A stretch of 64,000 nucleotides of DNA from an uncultured Bacillaceae bacterium (GTDB lineage Bacteria > Bacillota > Bacilli > Bacillales > Amphibacillaceae): NCBI GenBank assembly GCA_937925695.1, contig CALAMD010000055.1, positions 119,713 through 183,712 on the forward strand. Reading direction: 5' to 3'. Position numbers and translations under genes: made by a program. Positions 55,117 through 63,508 of this stretch are shown in pieces (positions within the stretch are counted from its first letter, which is position 1; each line of letters starts with the position of its first letter). Under the pieces are notes generated by a model. The model was not told the DNA's origin, did not search any database, and saw only the letters and a program-made list of their open reading frames with translations.

Positions 55117-56952
55117 TCATTTCAATAATAAACGTAATCCATTTAAAATAACTAAAATAGTGGATCCCTCATGAAATAGCACTGCCATAGGTAAGTTTAA
55201 GATACCGAACATGTTTAAAACTATCAAAATCACAATAACAGCGATGGAAAAGATCACATTGCCGGCAATAATTCGGTTTAATTGTTGGCTTAATTTAAAC
55301 GTATCAAACAGTTTGGCTAAATTATTTTTCACAATAACAACATCAGAAGACTCCATCGCTACGGATGTGCCACTGCCCATCGCAATGCCAATATCAGCAT
55401 TGGCGAGGGCCGGTGCATCATTAATTCCATCCCCGATCATCCCGACTATTTTTCCTTCGTGTTGACTTTCTTGGACAAATTTAATTTTATCTTCTGGCAT
55501 GGCGTCAGCTTGATAATCAGTAATTCCTACTTCTGCGGCAACTTTTTTAGCAACATTTTCGTTATCACCGGTCAACAAAGAAACTTGAATACCTTCTTTT
55601 TGAAAATTGGCTACTGCTTGAGCTGATTCTTCACGAATTTGATCAGCTAGTGAAATATAACCAACGATCTCGTTACCTTTACCAACAAATACAGTTGTAT
55701 CCCCTACCATTTCTTTATAACAATATTGGTTTGGATCATTATAGTTAGCAAATATAGATGGTTTGCCTACTTTAATATCGCCTTTTACCACACCTGATCC
55801 GGCGATTTCTTCCACAGCTTGCGTCATATCTACGGTATCTAGAGGGAGATCATTAAATGTTTTCACGATTGCTTCTGCTATCGGGTGGGAAGATTGTTGT
55901 TCCATATAGACAACTTCTTTTAACATCTCTTCATCAATTTCATAATCTATGACTTGAAACTCGCCATATGTTAATGTGCCTGTTTTATCACTGTAGAGTA
56001 CATTCATCGAACTTAACGCTTCCATTGCTGCGCCACCTTTAAATAACACACCATTTTTTGCTCCATTACTAATGGCACTTAATGTGGCTGGTGTAGCAGA
56101 TGCAACTAAGGCACACGGACTAGCAACTGTCAATAAAACCATGCCCCGATAAAATGATTCCTGAAACGAAAAATCTAGTAAACTATACAAGATTAATATA
56201 AATACTGGAACAGCGATTAATACAGTAATCACGTATTTTGATTCAATTCGATCAATTAATTTAGATATTTTGGACGGGCGATTTTGAGCTTCTTCAACCA
56301 TACGAATAATATTAGAAAAAACTGTCTCACTGCTTAATTTATTCACTTTAAGGTGAAATACATTCCCCTCATTAATCGTGCCGGCGAACACTTCATCACC
56401 CTGGTTCTTTTCAACTGGCATCGATTCACCGGTTAATGCTGATTCATTTACGAGGGTGTCGCGATCGGTGTAACCATCAATCGGGATTTGAGCCCCTCTT
56501 GCAACAACGACAATATCGCCAATTTGGAGTTGATCTGTTGCTACTTCAACGACCTCACCATTATCCTGCAGAACTTGCGCAGTATCAGGCAATTGGGACA
56601 TTAATTCAGAAATGGCACTCGTAGACTTGGTTGATGCATAATCTTCTAAAACTTCAGCACCAGCAAAGATAAGTAATAAAACTGCTCCTTCAGACTCATA
56701 TTGAATAATTACTGCTCCGATTGCAGCTAAAATCATTAATAAGTCAACATTCGGTGATTTAGACTGAATCGTATCCACTACCGCATCTTTCGCAGCAAAA
56801 AATCCTAAAAAGAAAATAGCAATATAAAAAAATATCCGGCTGAAGCCATCATGAAACATAAGAAACACAAATCCTAAAATAATAAATAAAATACCAATAA
56901 GTAAAAATTGACCGGGACGCGTTTTCATTAAATAATTTATCACTTGCTCCAT
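55117..56952 (-). CDS. P1B-4-type metal-transporting ATPase (PfeT-like)
   Basis: This 611-residue heavy-metal P-type ATPase lacks an N-terminal metal-binding domain. It has TGES, the SPCALV motif in the sixth helix, DKTGTLT with the phosphorylated aspartate, the nucleotide-site SSHPIAEA, GDGINDAPAL, and HEGST in the last helix. SPC plus HEG(S/G)T marks the P1B-4 class that exports Fe2+ or Co2+, like B. subtilis PfeT (ZosA). PerR-like boxes flank the promoter. The GGAAGG abuts ATG 56952, so a GTG at 56943 is also possible. Confidence 0.87.
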   Translation of the reverse strand: MEQVINYLMKTRPGQFLLIGILFIILGFVFLMFHDGFSRIFFYIAIFFLGFFAAKDAVVDTIQSKSPNVDLLMILAAIGAVIIQYESEGAVLLLIFAGAEVLEDYASTKSTSAISELMSQLPDTAQVLQDNGEVVEVATDQLQIGDIVVVARGAQIPIDGYTDRDTLVNESALTGESMPVEKNQGDEVFAGTINEGNVFHLKVNKLSSETVFSNIIRMVEEAQNRPSKISKLIDRIESKYVITVLIAVPVFILILYSLLDFSFQESFYRGMVLLTVASPCALVASATPATLSAISNGAKNGVLFKGGAAMEALSSMNVLYSDKTGTLTYGEFQVIDYEIDEEMLKEVVYMEQQSSHPIAEAIVKTFNDLPLDTVDMTQAVEEIAGSGVVKGDIKVGKPSIFANYNDPNQYCYKEMVGDTTVFVGKGNEIVGYISLADQIREESAQAVANFQKEGIQVSLLTGDNENVAKKVAAEVGITDYQADAMPEDKIKFVQESQHEGKIVGMIGDGINDAPALANADIGIAMGSGTSVAMESSDVVIVKNNLAKLFDTFKLSQQLNRIIAGNVIFSIAVIVILIVLNMFGILNLPMAVLFHEGSTILVILNGLRLLLK

Positions 56953-57016
56953 CCTTCCGATTGGCTTTGCTCCCTATTGAGCAAAAGCGTATAATAAAAA
57001 AATCTCGCGAATCTAT

Positions 57017-57031
57017 TTATAATAATTACAT
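57017..57031. promoter_or_regulatory. PerR-like box downstream of the ATPase promoter
   Basis: TTATAATAATTACAT matches 12 of 14 defined bases of the PerR box TTATAATNATTATAA. It lies between the -10 box and the ATPase start. Confidence 0.45.
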
Positions 57032-57046
57032 TATTAATATATTTAT

Positions 57047-57076
57047 AATATAAAAGTTTAAATATTGATTTATCAA
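57047..57076 (-). promoter_or_regulatory. Candidate promoter of the metal ATPase
   Basis: On the minus strand TTGATA (57076-57071), 18 bases and TATATT (57052-57047), each 5/6. Confidence 0.5.
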
Positions 57077-57091
57077 TTGTTATCATTATAA
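57077..57091. promoter_or_regulatory. PerR-like box touching the ATPase -35
   Basis: On the minus strand TTATAATGATAACAA, 12 of 14 defined bases of the PerR box, directly upstream of TTGATA. Confidence 0.5.
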
Positions 57092-57138
57092 AATTAGAAG
57101 TTAAAAATGTCAATTAATTGAGAATTAAATATAGTAAT

Positions 57139-57153
57139 TGAGAATGAATCTCA
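57139..57153. promoter_or_regulatory. Fur-like inverted repeat
   Basis: TGAGAATGAATCTCA matches 11 of 14 bases of the 7-1-7 Fur box TGATAATNATTATCA. It faces an open stretch without a start codon, so a target gene may have been lost. Confidence 0.35.
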
Positions 57154-57300
57154 TCCTCGTTTAGCTTTTGTTGATGAAAATAAAACGATCCAAGAAAAAG
57201 AATTCAGTGGTTCATTATCGGGAAAGGTTTCTTTGAAAACAACAAAAGCAAGTATATTTCCATTACCCTACTAGGATAAATTCCATACTTGCTTTTTTGT
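57154..57300 (+). other. Short unassigned coding remnant and hairpin
   Basis: A stretch reading HPRLAFVDENKTIQEKEFSG and on to a stop at about 57272 is open but has no start; I cannot assign it. AAAGCAAGTAT (57250-57260) pairs with ATACTTGCTTT, followed by T6, a good plus-strand terminator ending near 57300. Confidence 0.35.
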
Positions 57301-57626
57301 TTACTTATTCAGTTTTTTCTTTAAGTACCTATGGGTTGAAAAAATCATCAATATGGAAAATAACGGTGTCAGCACAAGCAAATCAATCAAAAACCAACTT
57401 GGAAAATAAGTGTCTGTAACAATTGGATAACCGGTTAATAAGCCAATAAGCATCATGATAAGACATATTTAAACAAGGCCTTCGTATTATGGGCTAAGCG
57501 CCATGCTTGTTCACTTGATTTAGATAATGGTGTCCGATATCCATACCAATCATTGATTTCCTTTGGTGGCCAAATTTTCATCAAAAAAGCACCAATCAAA
57601 CTAATCATTCCAACAATGAATAACAC
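57301..57626 (-). pseudogene. Frameshifted SdpI-family membrane protein
   Basis: From GTG 57626 the minus strand reads VLFIVGMISLIGAFLMKIWP then PKEINDWYGYRTPLSKSSEQAWRLAHN (two pieces of one segment), the SdpI signature, and stops at TGA 57455-57453. A second frame starting at the overlapping ATG continues with hydrophobic helices to a TAA at 57303-57301. SdpI-type proteins give immunity to the SDP killing factor in B. subtilis. Here the gene is split, and a G8 run (C8 on the plus strand at 57641-57648) lies just upstream. Confidence 0.6.
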
Positions 57627-57647
57627 GTCTGCTCTATCTTCCCCCCC

Positions 57648-58355
57648 CTATAAATATTTACATACCCTACGGTGGATCTTTAATAGCTTAATCAATTCGA
57701 TTACTTTTTCATCATCTCCAACATCAACAGCGACGAGTTCAGTGTTTTCAATCATTTCTTTCGTCAGTTCATACATATAATTTTCATCCAAATCATCAGG
57801 AACATTCGTCTCCCAACGTACAGGTACATGATAAAGGTTTATTGTACCATCACCATTTCCGCTATACGTTATTGAACCATCAACTAAGCGACTTCCTGTA
57901 AGCTGTATGACATCTTCTGGATAGGTCGCACTTGTCTCATCAAGAGGATTAACGCGTTCACCAGCCGGGATAAAGTAAACATTTAATTCGTCTATTTCTT
58001 GATTCACTCCAAGTTGCAGCCATATACGCGCATATTCAATTTCTTCACTGGAAAATTGAGCTAATGTTTCTTCCGCTTCTTCATGGGTATTCGTAGTATT
58101 ATGATGAAAAATAGTTTCATCATCATTAGTCATTTCAACAGCAGCACTCTCATCATAAGGTAATGCATTGGAATGATCCTCTTCTGCTTCCAATTCCTCA
58201 TTGTTCGTAAGGTCTTCCCTTTCCTCTATGACAGGTTGATTTGTATTATTATCCTCGTCCTGATTGTTCGCAATATCCCTTGATGCCTCTGAACATCCAA
58301 CTAGGACTAGTAAAATAAAAATTGTAAAATAAAAAATCATTGATTGTTTTTTCAT
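57648..58355 (-). CDS. Predicted lipoprotein
   Basis: The 235-residue product starts with a lipoprotein signal (MKKQSMIFYFTIFILLVLVGC; lipobox LVGC, Cys near residue 21), then a long Asn/Asp/Glu-rich linker to about residue 85. A folded domain with ARIWLQLGV, ELNVYFIPAGERVNP, VIQLTGSRLVDGSITY and INLYHVPVRWE follows. I do not recognise a named family; similar lipoproteins are common in Bacillaceae. The last residues (KIHRRVCKYL) run up to the G8 tract and may be altered. AAGGA lies 11 bases before the ATG. Confidence 0.7.
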   Translation of the reverse strand: MKKQSMIFYFTIFILLVLVGCSEASRDIANNQDEDNNTNQPVIEEREDLTNNEELEAEEDHSNALPYDESAAVEMTNDDETIFHHNTTNTHEEAEETLAQFSSEEIEYARIWLQLGVNQEIDELNVYFIPAGERVNPLDETSATYPEDVIQLTGSRLVDGSITYSGNGDGTINLYHVPVRWETNVPDDLDENYMYELTKEMIENTELVAVDVGDDEKVIELIKLLKIHRRVCKYL

Positions 58356-58483
58356 GTTGTAATCAGTCCTTAGTATGTAAAGTATCGTCATTTTTTTGAT
58401 ATTCTTTGCCATGGTTCCCGCTTATGATCATTAAAAGTTAACTTAATTAGTGTTGTCTCAAATTCATAGATTCCAATAGACGT

Positions 58484-59431
58484 CTATGTATGAGCAGGAA
58501 AATATGGAACAACTTCTTCGGCTAGTTCTTGAATCATTTCATCGATTGGACGTTCTGCAAATTTAAACGTTAATATTACATGGTTAACACCGATTTTCTC
58601 CAACTTATGTAGAAAATCAAGTAAATATTTTCTACCGGTGCGAAAACCTAAATGAATCGGTTGAGGTTCTGCATCAGGATCCTCAAGTAAGTCAAGATAT
58701 AAGGATTGGATAAATGGCTTAAAGGTGTCCAAATGTGATCGCCAGTCGTTAATAATCATTTCCTGATCTCCAATGCTACGGGGATAATTAATCCACCCAT
58801 CGCCATGTTTAGCGATCCATTCAATAGTTTGACCTGAACGTCCAGTGATAAAAACAGGAATATCATTGATTACTGGTTTTGGTAACAGATCAGTTTCCCC
58901 ATTCATCTGAACTCTATCCGTATGTATCGTTGGATGTGAACGATGCCAAAGTGCTTTCATCACATGGATTGCTTCCCGATATAATGTAGCACGTTGATCA
59001 CGATTTACTTTAAAAGCTTTAAACTCAATCGTACGATCCCCGGTAGCTAGTCCTAATAAAAGTCTGCCATTCGATATTTTATCTAAAGAGGCTGCTGATT
59101 TAGCTAAATTTATTGGATGCTGAAAAGAAGTAATCGCACTAGCTGTGCCTAATCCTATCTGGTTTGTATGGGCGGCAAGATAACTTAAAAAAATCCATGG
59201 ATCATACATTTGACCTGCATCCCCAAACATCGGATCGTTTAAAGGAATATCTCGAACAAACAGTGATGCAAATTTCGCTCTCTCTGCTTTTTTTGCTAGT
59301 TCTATTTGTTCCTGAAGATTCATTTCAGGAACATTTCCTTCATAAGCTTCCAGAGGAAAAATCATCCCTAACGTCAGTTTGTTTTTTTGAAATGTACGAG
59401 CATATCCTGCATGTTGAGCAAACCTTGTCAT
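58484..59431 (-). CDS. LLM-class flavin-dependent oxidoreductase
   Basis: This 315-residue protein is a luciferase-like (beta/alpha)8 flavoprotein. LTLGMIFPLEAYEG near the N-terminus, GLGTASAITSFQHPINLAKSAA near residue 95 and NGRLLLGLATGDR are the F420/FMN-site segments; FITGRSGQT follows. It fits the Bacillus subgroup of small LLM proteins with unknown substrates. AAAGGGGAC stands before the ATG. Confidence 0.85.
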   Translation of the reverse strand: MTRFAQHAGYARTFQKNKLTLGMIFPLEAYEGNVPEMNLQEQIELAKKAERAKFASLFVRDIPLNDPMFGDAGQMYDPWIFLSYLAAHTNQIGLGTASAITSFQHPINLAKSAASLDKISNGRLLLGLATGDRTIEFKAFKVNRDQRATLYREAIHVMKALWHRSHPTIHTDRVQMNGETDLLPKPVINDIPVFITGRSGQTIEWIAKHGDGWINYPRSIGDQEMIINDWRSHLDTFKPFIQSLYLDLLEDPDAEPQPIHLGFRTGRKYLLDFLHKLEKIGVNHVILTFKFAERPIDEMIQELAEEVVPYFPAHT

Positions 59432-59598
59432 GTTCTGTCCCCTTTCAAATGCTGCTACTCAATAATTGCTCATGTTTATTGAAACAAACAACTAATCGTT
59501 AGCCATATGCTCATGCTAACATATTTACATCATGATCTCAGATTAATAGCTCAAAATTATAGGCTAACTCGATACCTAACGGCTATTGATATTTTCTA

Positions 59599-60135
59599 TC
59601 ATAATCTTTTTTCAAAAATAAGAAATTGACAAGGAACTTGGAGCATCTCAATTAATCTTGGAAAAACTTCTGCTACCGTTTCCACACGGGTCACCTCAAA
59701 TCCAAGCCGACGGTACCACTGATCTAAAAATACTTTTGTTGGATGTGTGCCTTGTGTGGGAACGAGTAATTCAAGCTTTAGTTTCTTGATATTTGCTTTA
59801 CGACACAGTTCTTCCGCATAGGTCATTATTTGTCTGCCAATACCATTTTTTTGATAACGATCATCAACAGCTAGCATTCCAAGCACAGCTGTTTCATCAT
59901 CGAGTTTTTGAATACGTACACAGCCAATCACAGTATTATTTTTTTCTGCGACAATTAATTCTTCCTTGTTTATTAAGTCAGCTATTTCCCTAGCAGTTGT
60001 TCGATACATTCCTTGTTTCCATAGTCCCTTTTCAGCTATTTCATATACGCGATTAACAAGGGCTGAAATGTATTCTGTTTTCTCTTCATTTATTTGTTCA
60101 TAACTTGGTAATACATGTATTTGAAGGTGTTCCAT
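59599..60135 (-). CDS. GNAT family N-acetyltransferase
   Basis: The 178-residue protein has the GNAT core: NTVIGCVRIQKL, AVLGMLAVDDRYQKNGIGRQIMTYAEEL (motif A with the RxxGIG acetyl-CoA loop) and a C-terminal FLDQWYRRLGFEV. The acceptor is unknown. ATG 60135 is taken because GGGGAAG lies upstream at a normal distance; the frame is open to a TTG at 60156. It is 55 bases from the next GNAT gene on the same strand. Confidence 0.85.
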   Translation of the reverse strand: MEHLQIHVLPSYEQINEEKTEYISALVNRVYEIAEKGLWKQGMYRTTAREIADLINKEELIVAEKNNTVIGCVRIQKLDDETAVLGMLAVDDRYQKNGIGRQIMTYAEELCRKANIKKLKLELLVPTQGTHPTKVFLDQWYRRLGFEVTRVETVAEVFPRLIEMLQVPCQFLIFEKRL

Positions 60136-60189
60136 CTTCTCATCTTCCCCATTCAATGTTTGTTTTGTATAGATAAAATATAGTATTGA

Positions 60190-60627
60190 TCATAATAACT
60201 TTTTTGTAAAACAAATGATTCGATTGACTTCTTGAAACCCTAGCTTTTTATGGACAGCTAAACTTGTTACATTGTCTAATTCACAGTCACTAGCAAATTC
60301 TCGACACCCCTTTTCCTTAGCCCAATTTTCACAGGCTCTCACCAATTTTCTTCCAGCACCTTGATTACGAAAAGCTTCTTTCACATATAGTCCCTCTAAA
60401 TATCCAACAGGACTAGAACTTGTTCCTTCTACATAGTCATACCTCAATTGGCAATAAGCAAAGCCGATTGGTTCGTTATTAACATAACATAAATAAATTT
60501 TCGCCTTAGGATCAGTAATTACTTCAGTCATTTCCTCTTTAAATTCTTCATATGTATGATCATGCCAAAGCAATAACGCCATTTTTACTACTTCATTTAT
60601 ATCTTTCACCGTTGCTTCTTTTATCAT
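60190..60627 (-). CDS. AAC(6')-type GNAT acetyltransferase
   Basis: The 145-residue protein resembles aminoglycoside 6'-N-acetyltransferases: ALLLWHDHTYEEFKEEM, GFAYCQLRYDYVEGTSSSPVGYLEGLYV, the acetyl-CoA loop FRNQGAGRKLV and CREFASDCELDNVTSLAVH. These are the hallmarks of the chromosomal AAC(6')-I group, whose natural role is often unrelated to drugs. ATG 60627 is seven bases after GGAGG; a TTG at 60630 is less likely. Whether it confers resistance cannot be told. Confidence 0.85.
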   Translation of the reverse strand: MIKEATVKDINEVVKMALLLWHDHTYEEFKEEMTEVITDPKAKIYLCYVNNEPIGFAYCQLRYDYVEGTSSSPVGYLEGLYVKEAFRNQGAGRKLVRACENWAKEKGCREFASDCELDNVTSLAVHKKLGFQEVNRIICFTKKLL

Positions 60628-60704
60628 CAATAAACCTCCAATAATATAAGATGATGTTTATTTTTATAGAAAAATAAGGTATACTATAGTTGAAGTATAA
60701 TAAT

Positions 60705-60830
60705 ATATGAAAGACCACCCATGCGGGAAACATGGATGGTCAGCGTGATTAGCCCTTCAAAGGGGCGACTCGCTAATAAAGTGGCATAACCACCCTTTTC
60801 GCTCGTCAGGCTCAGGGGTGGTTATTTTCG
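60705..60830 (+). ncRNA. Candidate antisense RNA antitoxin
   Basis: A TATAAT (60696-60701) is followed by a structured stretch: a stem GACCACCCATG/CATGGATGGTC (60713-60741), a second stem around CCCTTCAAAGGGG and finally ATAACCACCC/GGGTGGTTAT (60786-60825). It overlaps the 3' end of the toxin gene on the other strand, as in TxpA/RatA-type pairs. Ends are guesses. Confidence 0.45.
60786..60825. terminator. Terminator hairpin in the toxin/antitoxin overlap
   Basis: ATAACCACCC pairs perfectly with GGGTGGTTAT around a 20-base loop; TTT follows on the plus strand. On the minus strand it begins three bases after the last toxin codon. Confidence 0.65.
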
Positions 60831-60899
60831 TTCTGACAGCATGGCCACGATTAATGCTGCAAATGTGAGCATAATCATCAATGACTCAAAAACTGTCAT
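60822..60899 (-). CDS. Putative holin-like type I toxin
   Basis: A 25-codon frame (MTVFESLMIMLTFAALIVAM, then LSERK) follows AGGAGGTG by six bases. The MTVxESLMxMxxFA start and one membrane helix with a charged tail are typical of the putative holin-like toxins annotated across Firmicutes (TxpA/BsrG-like type I toxins). An upstream stem (CTTTCC/GGAAAG) partly hides the ribosome site. A structured region on the opposite strand overlaps its 3' end. Confidence 0.75.
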   Translation of the reverse strand: MTVFESLMIMLTFAALIVAMLSERK

Positions 60900-60972
60900 T
60901 GGCATCACCTCCTTTCCCAACAAAGGAAAGAAAGCGAGCCACCACCCATGAAAGCCCTATCACACAATTCCT

Positions 60973-60981
60973 ATCATAACA
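60973..60981 (-). promoter_or_regulatory. Extended -10 of the toxin gene
   Basis: TGTTATGAT on the minus strand about 75 bases before the toxin start; the leader would contain the stem that hides the ribosome site. Confidence 0.4.
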
Positions 60982-61110
60982 TAAAATTTTACCAACTAAT
61001 TGGTTAATATCGTCATAAAAAAGAAGACTGTGGAAGTTTGAATTTCCAACATTCTTCTTATGTTCATCTCATAATTATCAAACTCGAAACAATCAGCTTC
61101 GTTCGACTAT

Positions 61111-61698
61111 TTAAACCCTTAGTGAGCCGCGAAATCCCCTTGAACTATAATAGGATGATGCACCGTTATGATAGACAAACACGTGGCCATAACGATAATC
61201 ACAAAATAAAGCACCACCACATTCTCTAATATCAGCTGGGGTCTTGATCCAACTAGATGTTTTCATATCGAAATTTCCTAGTTTCTGTAAAGCCCGATAT
61301 TCATCTTCTGTTAGGAGCTCAATCCCAATAGAAATTGCCATATCAATGGCACTGTTTTCTGGTTTGTGTTTTTTCCTTGATTCCAATGCCGCCCGATCAT
61401 AACAGACACTCCTTCTCCCTGTGGGACTTTCTGGTGAACAATCTTAAAATATATATTCATCTATTTCTTCGTCATAACCGACAACATCAGGCTCACCACC
61501 GGTTCTTTCCATTTCGAAAAGCGACCATAGTTTTTCAGGCTTTGCTTCCAACTTTTCCTTAATATGAACCCAGTTAAGATTTTCATGTCGGTTCATATGT
61601 TCCTCGAACCGTTCTTTTAACGTTATTAGTAATGCCTTTGATTGTTCTTCGGTTAACGTATTAGGTTGAATGAGTGAATCTTCTTTTGGAATTGTCAT
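61111..61698 (-). pseudogene. DUF4256 protein gene interrupted by one TAA
   Basis: Two collinear frames in the same phase, 61698-61447 (LLITLKERFEEHMNRHENLNW, EMERTGGEPDVVGYDE) and 61443-61111 (DCSPESPTGRRSVCYDRAA, GIELLTEDEYRALQKLGNFD, YHNGASSYYSSRGFRG), together make a normal 190-residue DUF4256 protein. They are separated only by TAA at 61446-61444, between EYIF and DCSPESP. AGGAGGTAAT precedes the start. Function of the family is unknown. Confidence 0.8.
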
Positions 61699-61966
61699 TA
61701 CCTCCTTTTTGACTTTGCTCTATCATAATACATATAAATAGACAGTTAAACAGGTCTGCTCAGATATGTTGCTTTAAATAAAAATATTATGCTACTAAAG
61801 CAAGTCATTTATTCGATTGGCCAATCACTTAAAAAATCTTTAAGCAGGTCATCTAGACTATATCGCGAATTTTGGCCCTATGATAATTCTTTGTAAATAA
61901 AAAAAGCACATTAGTCTAATTAAATGACTAACATGCTTCACATAATAACTATCCATACTATTAATA
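61699..61966. other. Intergenic region with terminator of the acetamidase gene
   Basis: On the minus strand AAGCATGTTAGTC pairs with GACTAATGTGCTT (about 61937-61903) and a T run follows, ending the acetamidase gene. No coding frame is seen in the rest. Confidence 0.5.
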
Positions 61967-62923
61967 TTATTTAAAAATTGCCTTTGGTAAGAAGGCTGAA
62001 ACGAGTTTGTTAGGTGCATTCACAATCTCGCTAATTCTAAGATCAACTGTAACACTACATAACATGTACGCTTCTTCTGCGTTCATTTTATACTCTTGTA
62101 CCAAATGCTCAATCATATAACGAATGGCATTTTGAGAAGCTTGATAAATATCTTCCCCATGACCAGTTGTAACAAAATAACCAAGACTATCTGCTTCAGG
62201 AGTTGGTGGTCCAGGTATTTCATATCTAGGCTCAGGAATTGTCTTTCCTTTATGAAGTTTAAAGCGAACCGTTGTCTCCATGCCTGCTTCAATAGCTGAA
62301 CCACAAACTTCCCCATCGCCCTGTGCAGCATGAGTATCACCAATTGAAAACAAAGCACCTTCTACCCAGACCGGAAGATATAGTTTTGTACCTTTCGTTA
62401 GATGACGGATATCCATATTACCGCCATTTTTCCGTGGTGGGATCACATTAAAATGACCTGGCTCTGGAAGTGCAACCCCTACCGTTCCAGGGAATGGCTT
62501 AATAAATAAATCAATCCCATGTAAAAACTCTGCCTTATGACGATGAGATAAATCATATACTTTTAATGCGGGATCTTTAAAGTCATCAGCAAGTAGACCA
62601 AATCCTGGAATAATTGCTGTCCAACCCCATTCTAATTGACGAAAATCAAGAAATTCTACTTCTAATGTATCTCCTGGTTCTGCACCTTTTATATAAATCG
62701 GGCCAACTGTAGGATTTACCTTATTAAAATCTAAATCTTTAATATCAGCAGCTGTTGAGTTCTTCGTAAACTGACCACCAGATGAATCAACTATTTCAAA
62801 GGTAACCACTTGTCCAGAATCAATTTCTGCAATAGGGACCAATGAATTGTCCCAACCTATATGACTATGATGATGAAAATCATGTATCGTCATATATTGT
62901 TGATTATGCTTGTCTATCCCCAT
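61967..62923 (-). CDS. Acetamidase/formamidase family protein
   Basis: The 318-residue protein belongs to the FmdA/AmdA amidohydrolase family, which releases ammonia from short-chain amides. Seen are GPIYIKGAEPGDTLEVEF, PFPGTVGVALPEPGHF with the following GGNMDIRHL, and the signature GDTHAAQGDGEVCGSAIEAG near residue 200; MLCSVTVDLRISEIVNAP closes the fold. It is monocistronic. The start (ATGGGGATAGAC) has AGGAGG nearby upstream. It may supply nitrogen; the natural substrate is not shown. Confidence 0.88.
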   Translation of the reverse strand: MGIDKHNQQYMTIHDFHHHSHIGWDNSLVPIAEIDSGQVVTFEIVDSSGGQFTKNSTAADIKDLDFNKVNPTVGPIYIKGAEPGDTLEVEFLDFRQLEWGWTAIIPGFGLLADDFKDPALKVYDLSHRHKAEFLHGIDLFIKPFPGTVGVALPEPGHFNVIPPRKNGGNMDIRHLTKGTKLYLPVWVEGALFSIGDTHAAQGDGEVCGSAIEAGMETTVRFKLHKGKTIPEPRYEIPGPPTPEADSLGYFVTTGHGEDIYQASQNAIRYMIEHLVQEYKMNAEEAYMLCSVTVDLRISEIVNAPNKLVSAFLPKAIFK

Positions 62924-63097
62924 CTTTTGATGTCCTCCTCATGAAGTATGTATCTATTATTCTACTATATTAAACTGATGAAACATATTGATTCTTACTA
63001 GCATAATTTACCAATCCGTCATTGAATTCATTTTTGAAAAAGATTATAATTAATTTATGTTATTTGCATTCATTCATTCCAAAGGGGGAAATGGTAA

Positions 63098-63508
63098 ATG
63101 CTCATTAGAAAAAAGTTACTTTTATATCCACTCATATTGCTATTATTAGTTGCTTGTTCAACATTTGATATCACTTCATCTGAAATTGACGAGGTTAACA
63201 TCTCCTATTTTACCGACTTTGGCAGTGTGAATGATGATTATTTTTTTACTTTTAACAATACCGAAGATATAAATACGTTCGTTACTGCCATAAATACTGC
63301 CATCCCAATTGATGGAGATGTTGATATGCCTAAAGGCGACTATAATATCCACTTACAATTTAGTGATGATCAATTAACAGCCTTTCACCTATGGATATCA
63401 GAAGAATCTTCAATAGGTACAATTATCGAAATTGATGACACTTCAACGGCTTACAATTTAACAAAAAAGTCAGCAGAACAAATCCGTACCCTTTTACCGC
63501 ATCATTAA
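63098..63508 (+). CDS. Predicted small lipoprotein
   Basis: The 136-residue product begins with a lipoprotein signal (MLIRKKLLLYPLILLLLVAC; Cys at residue 20) followed by a small soluble domain with EVNISYFTDFGSVNDDYFFTF, INTFVTAINTAIPIDG and YNIHLQFSDDQLTAFHLWI. No named family is recognised, though YhfM-like domains have a similar pattern. AAGGGGGAA precedes the ATG; ATG 63091 is out of frame. Confidence 0.7.
   Translation: MLIRKKLLLYPLILLLLVACSTFDITSSEIDEVNISYFTDFGSVNDDYFFTFNNTEDINTFVTAINTAIPIDGDVDMPKGDYNIHLQFSDDQLTAFHLWISEESSIGTIIEIDDTSTAYNLTKKSAEQIRTLLPHH

Noticed and set aside
60409..60425. GAACTTGTTC as a third LexA box
   Set aside because: It has only two bases between GAAC and GTTC and lies in the coding region of the AAC(6')-like gene.
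60713..60830. CRISPR-like repeated stems (CCACCC/GGGTGG)
   Set aside because: There are only paired stems of different sequence with no regular spacers; they fit a type I antitoxin RNA and terminator.
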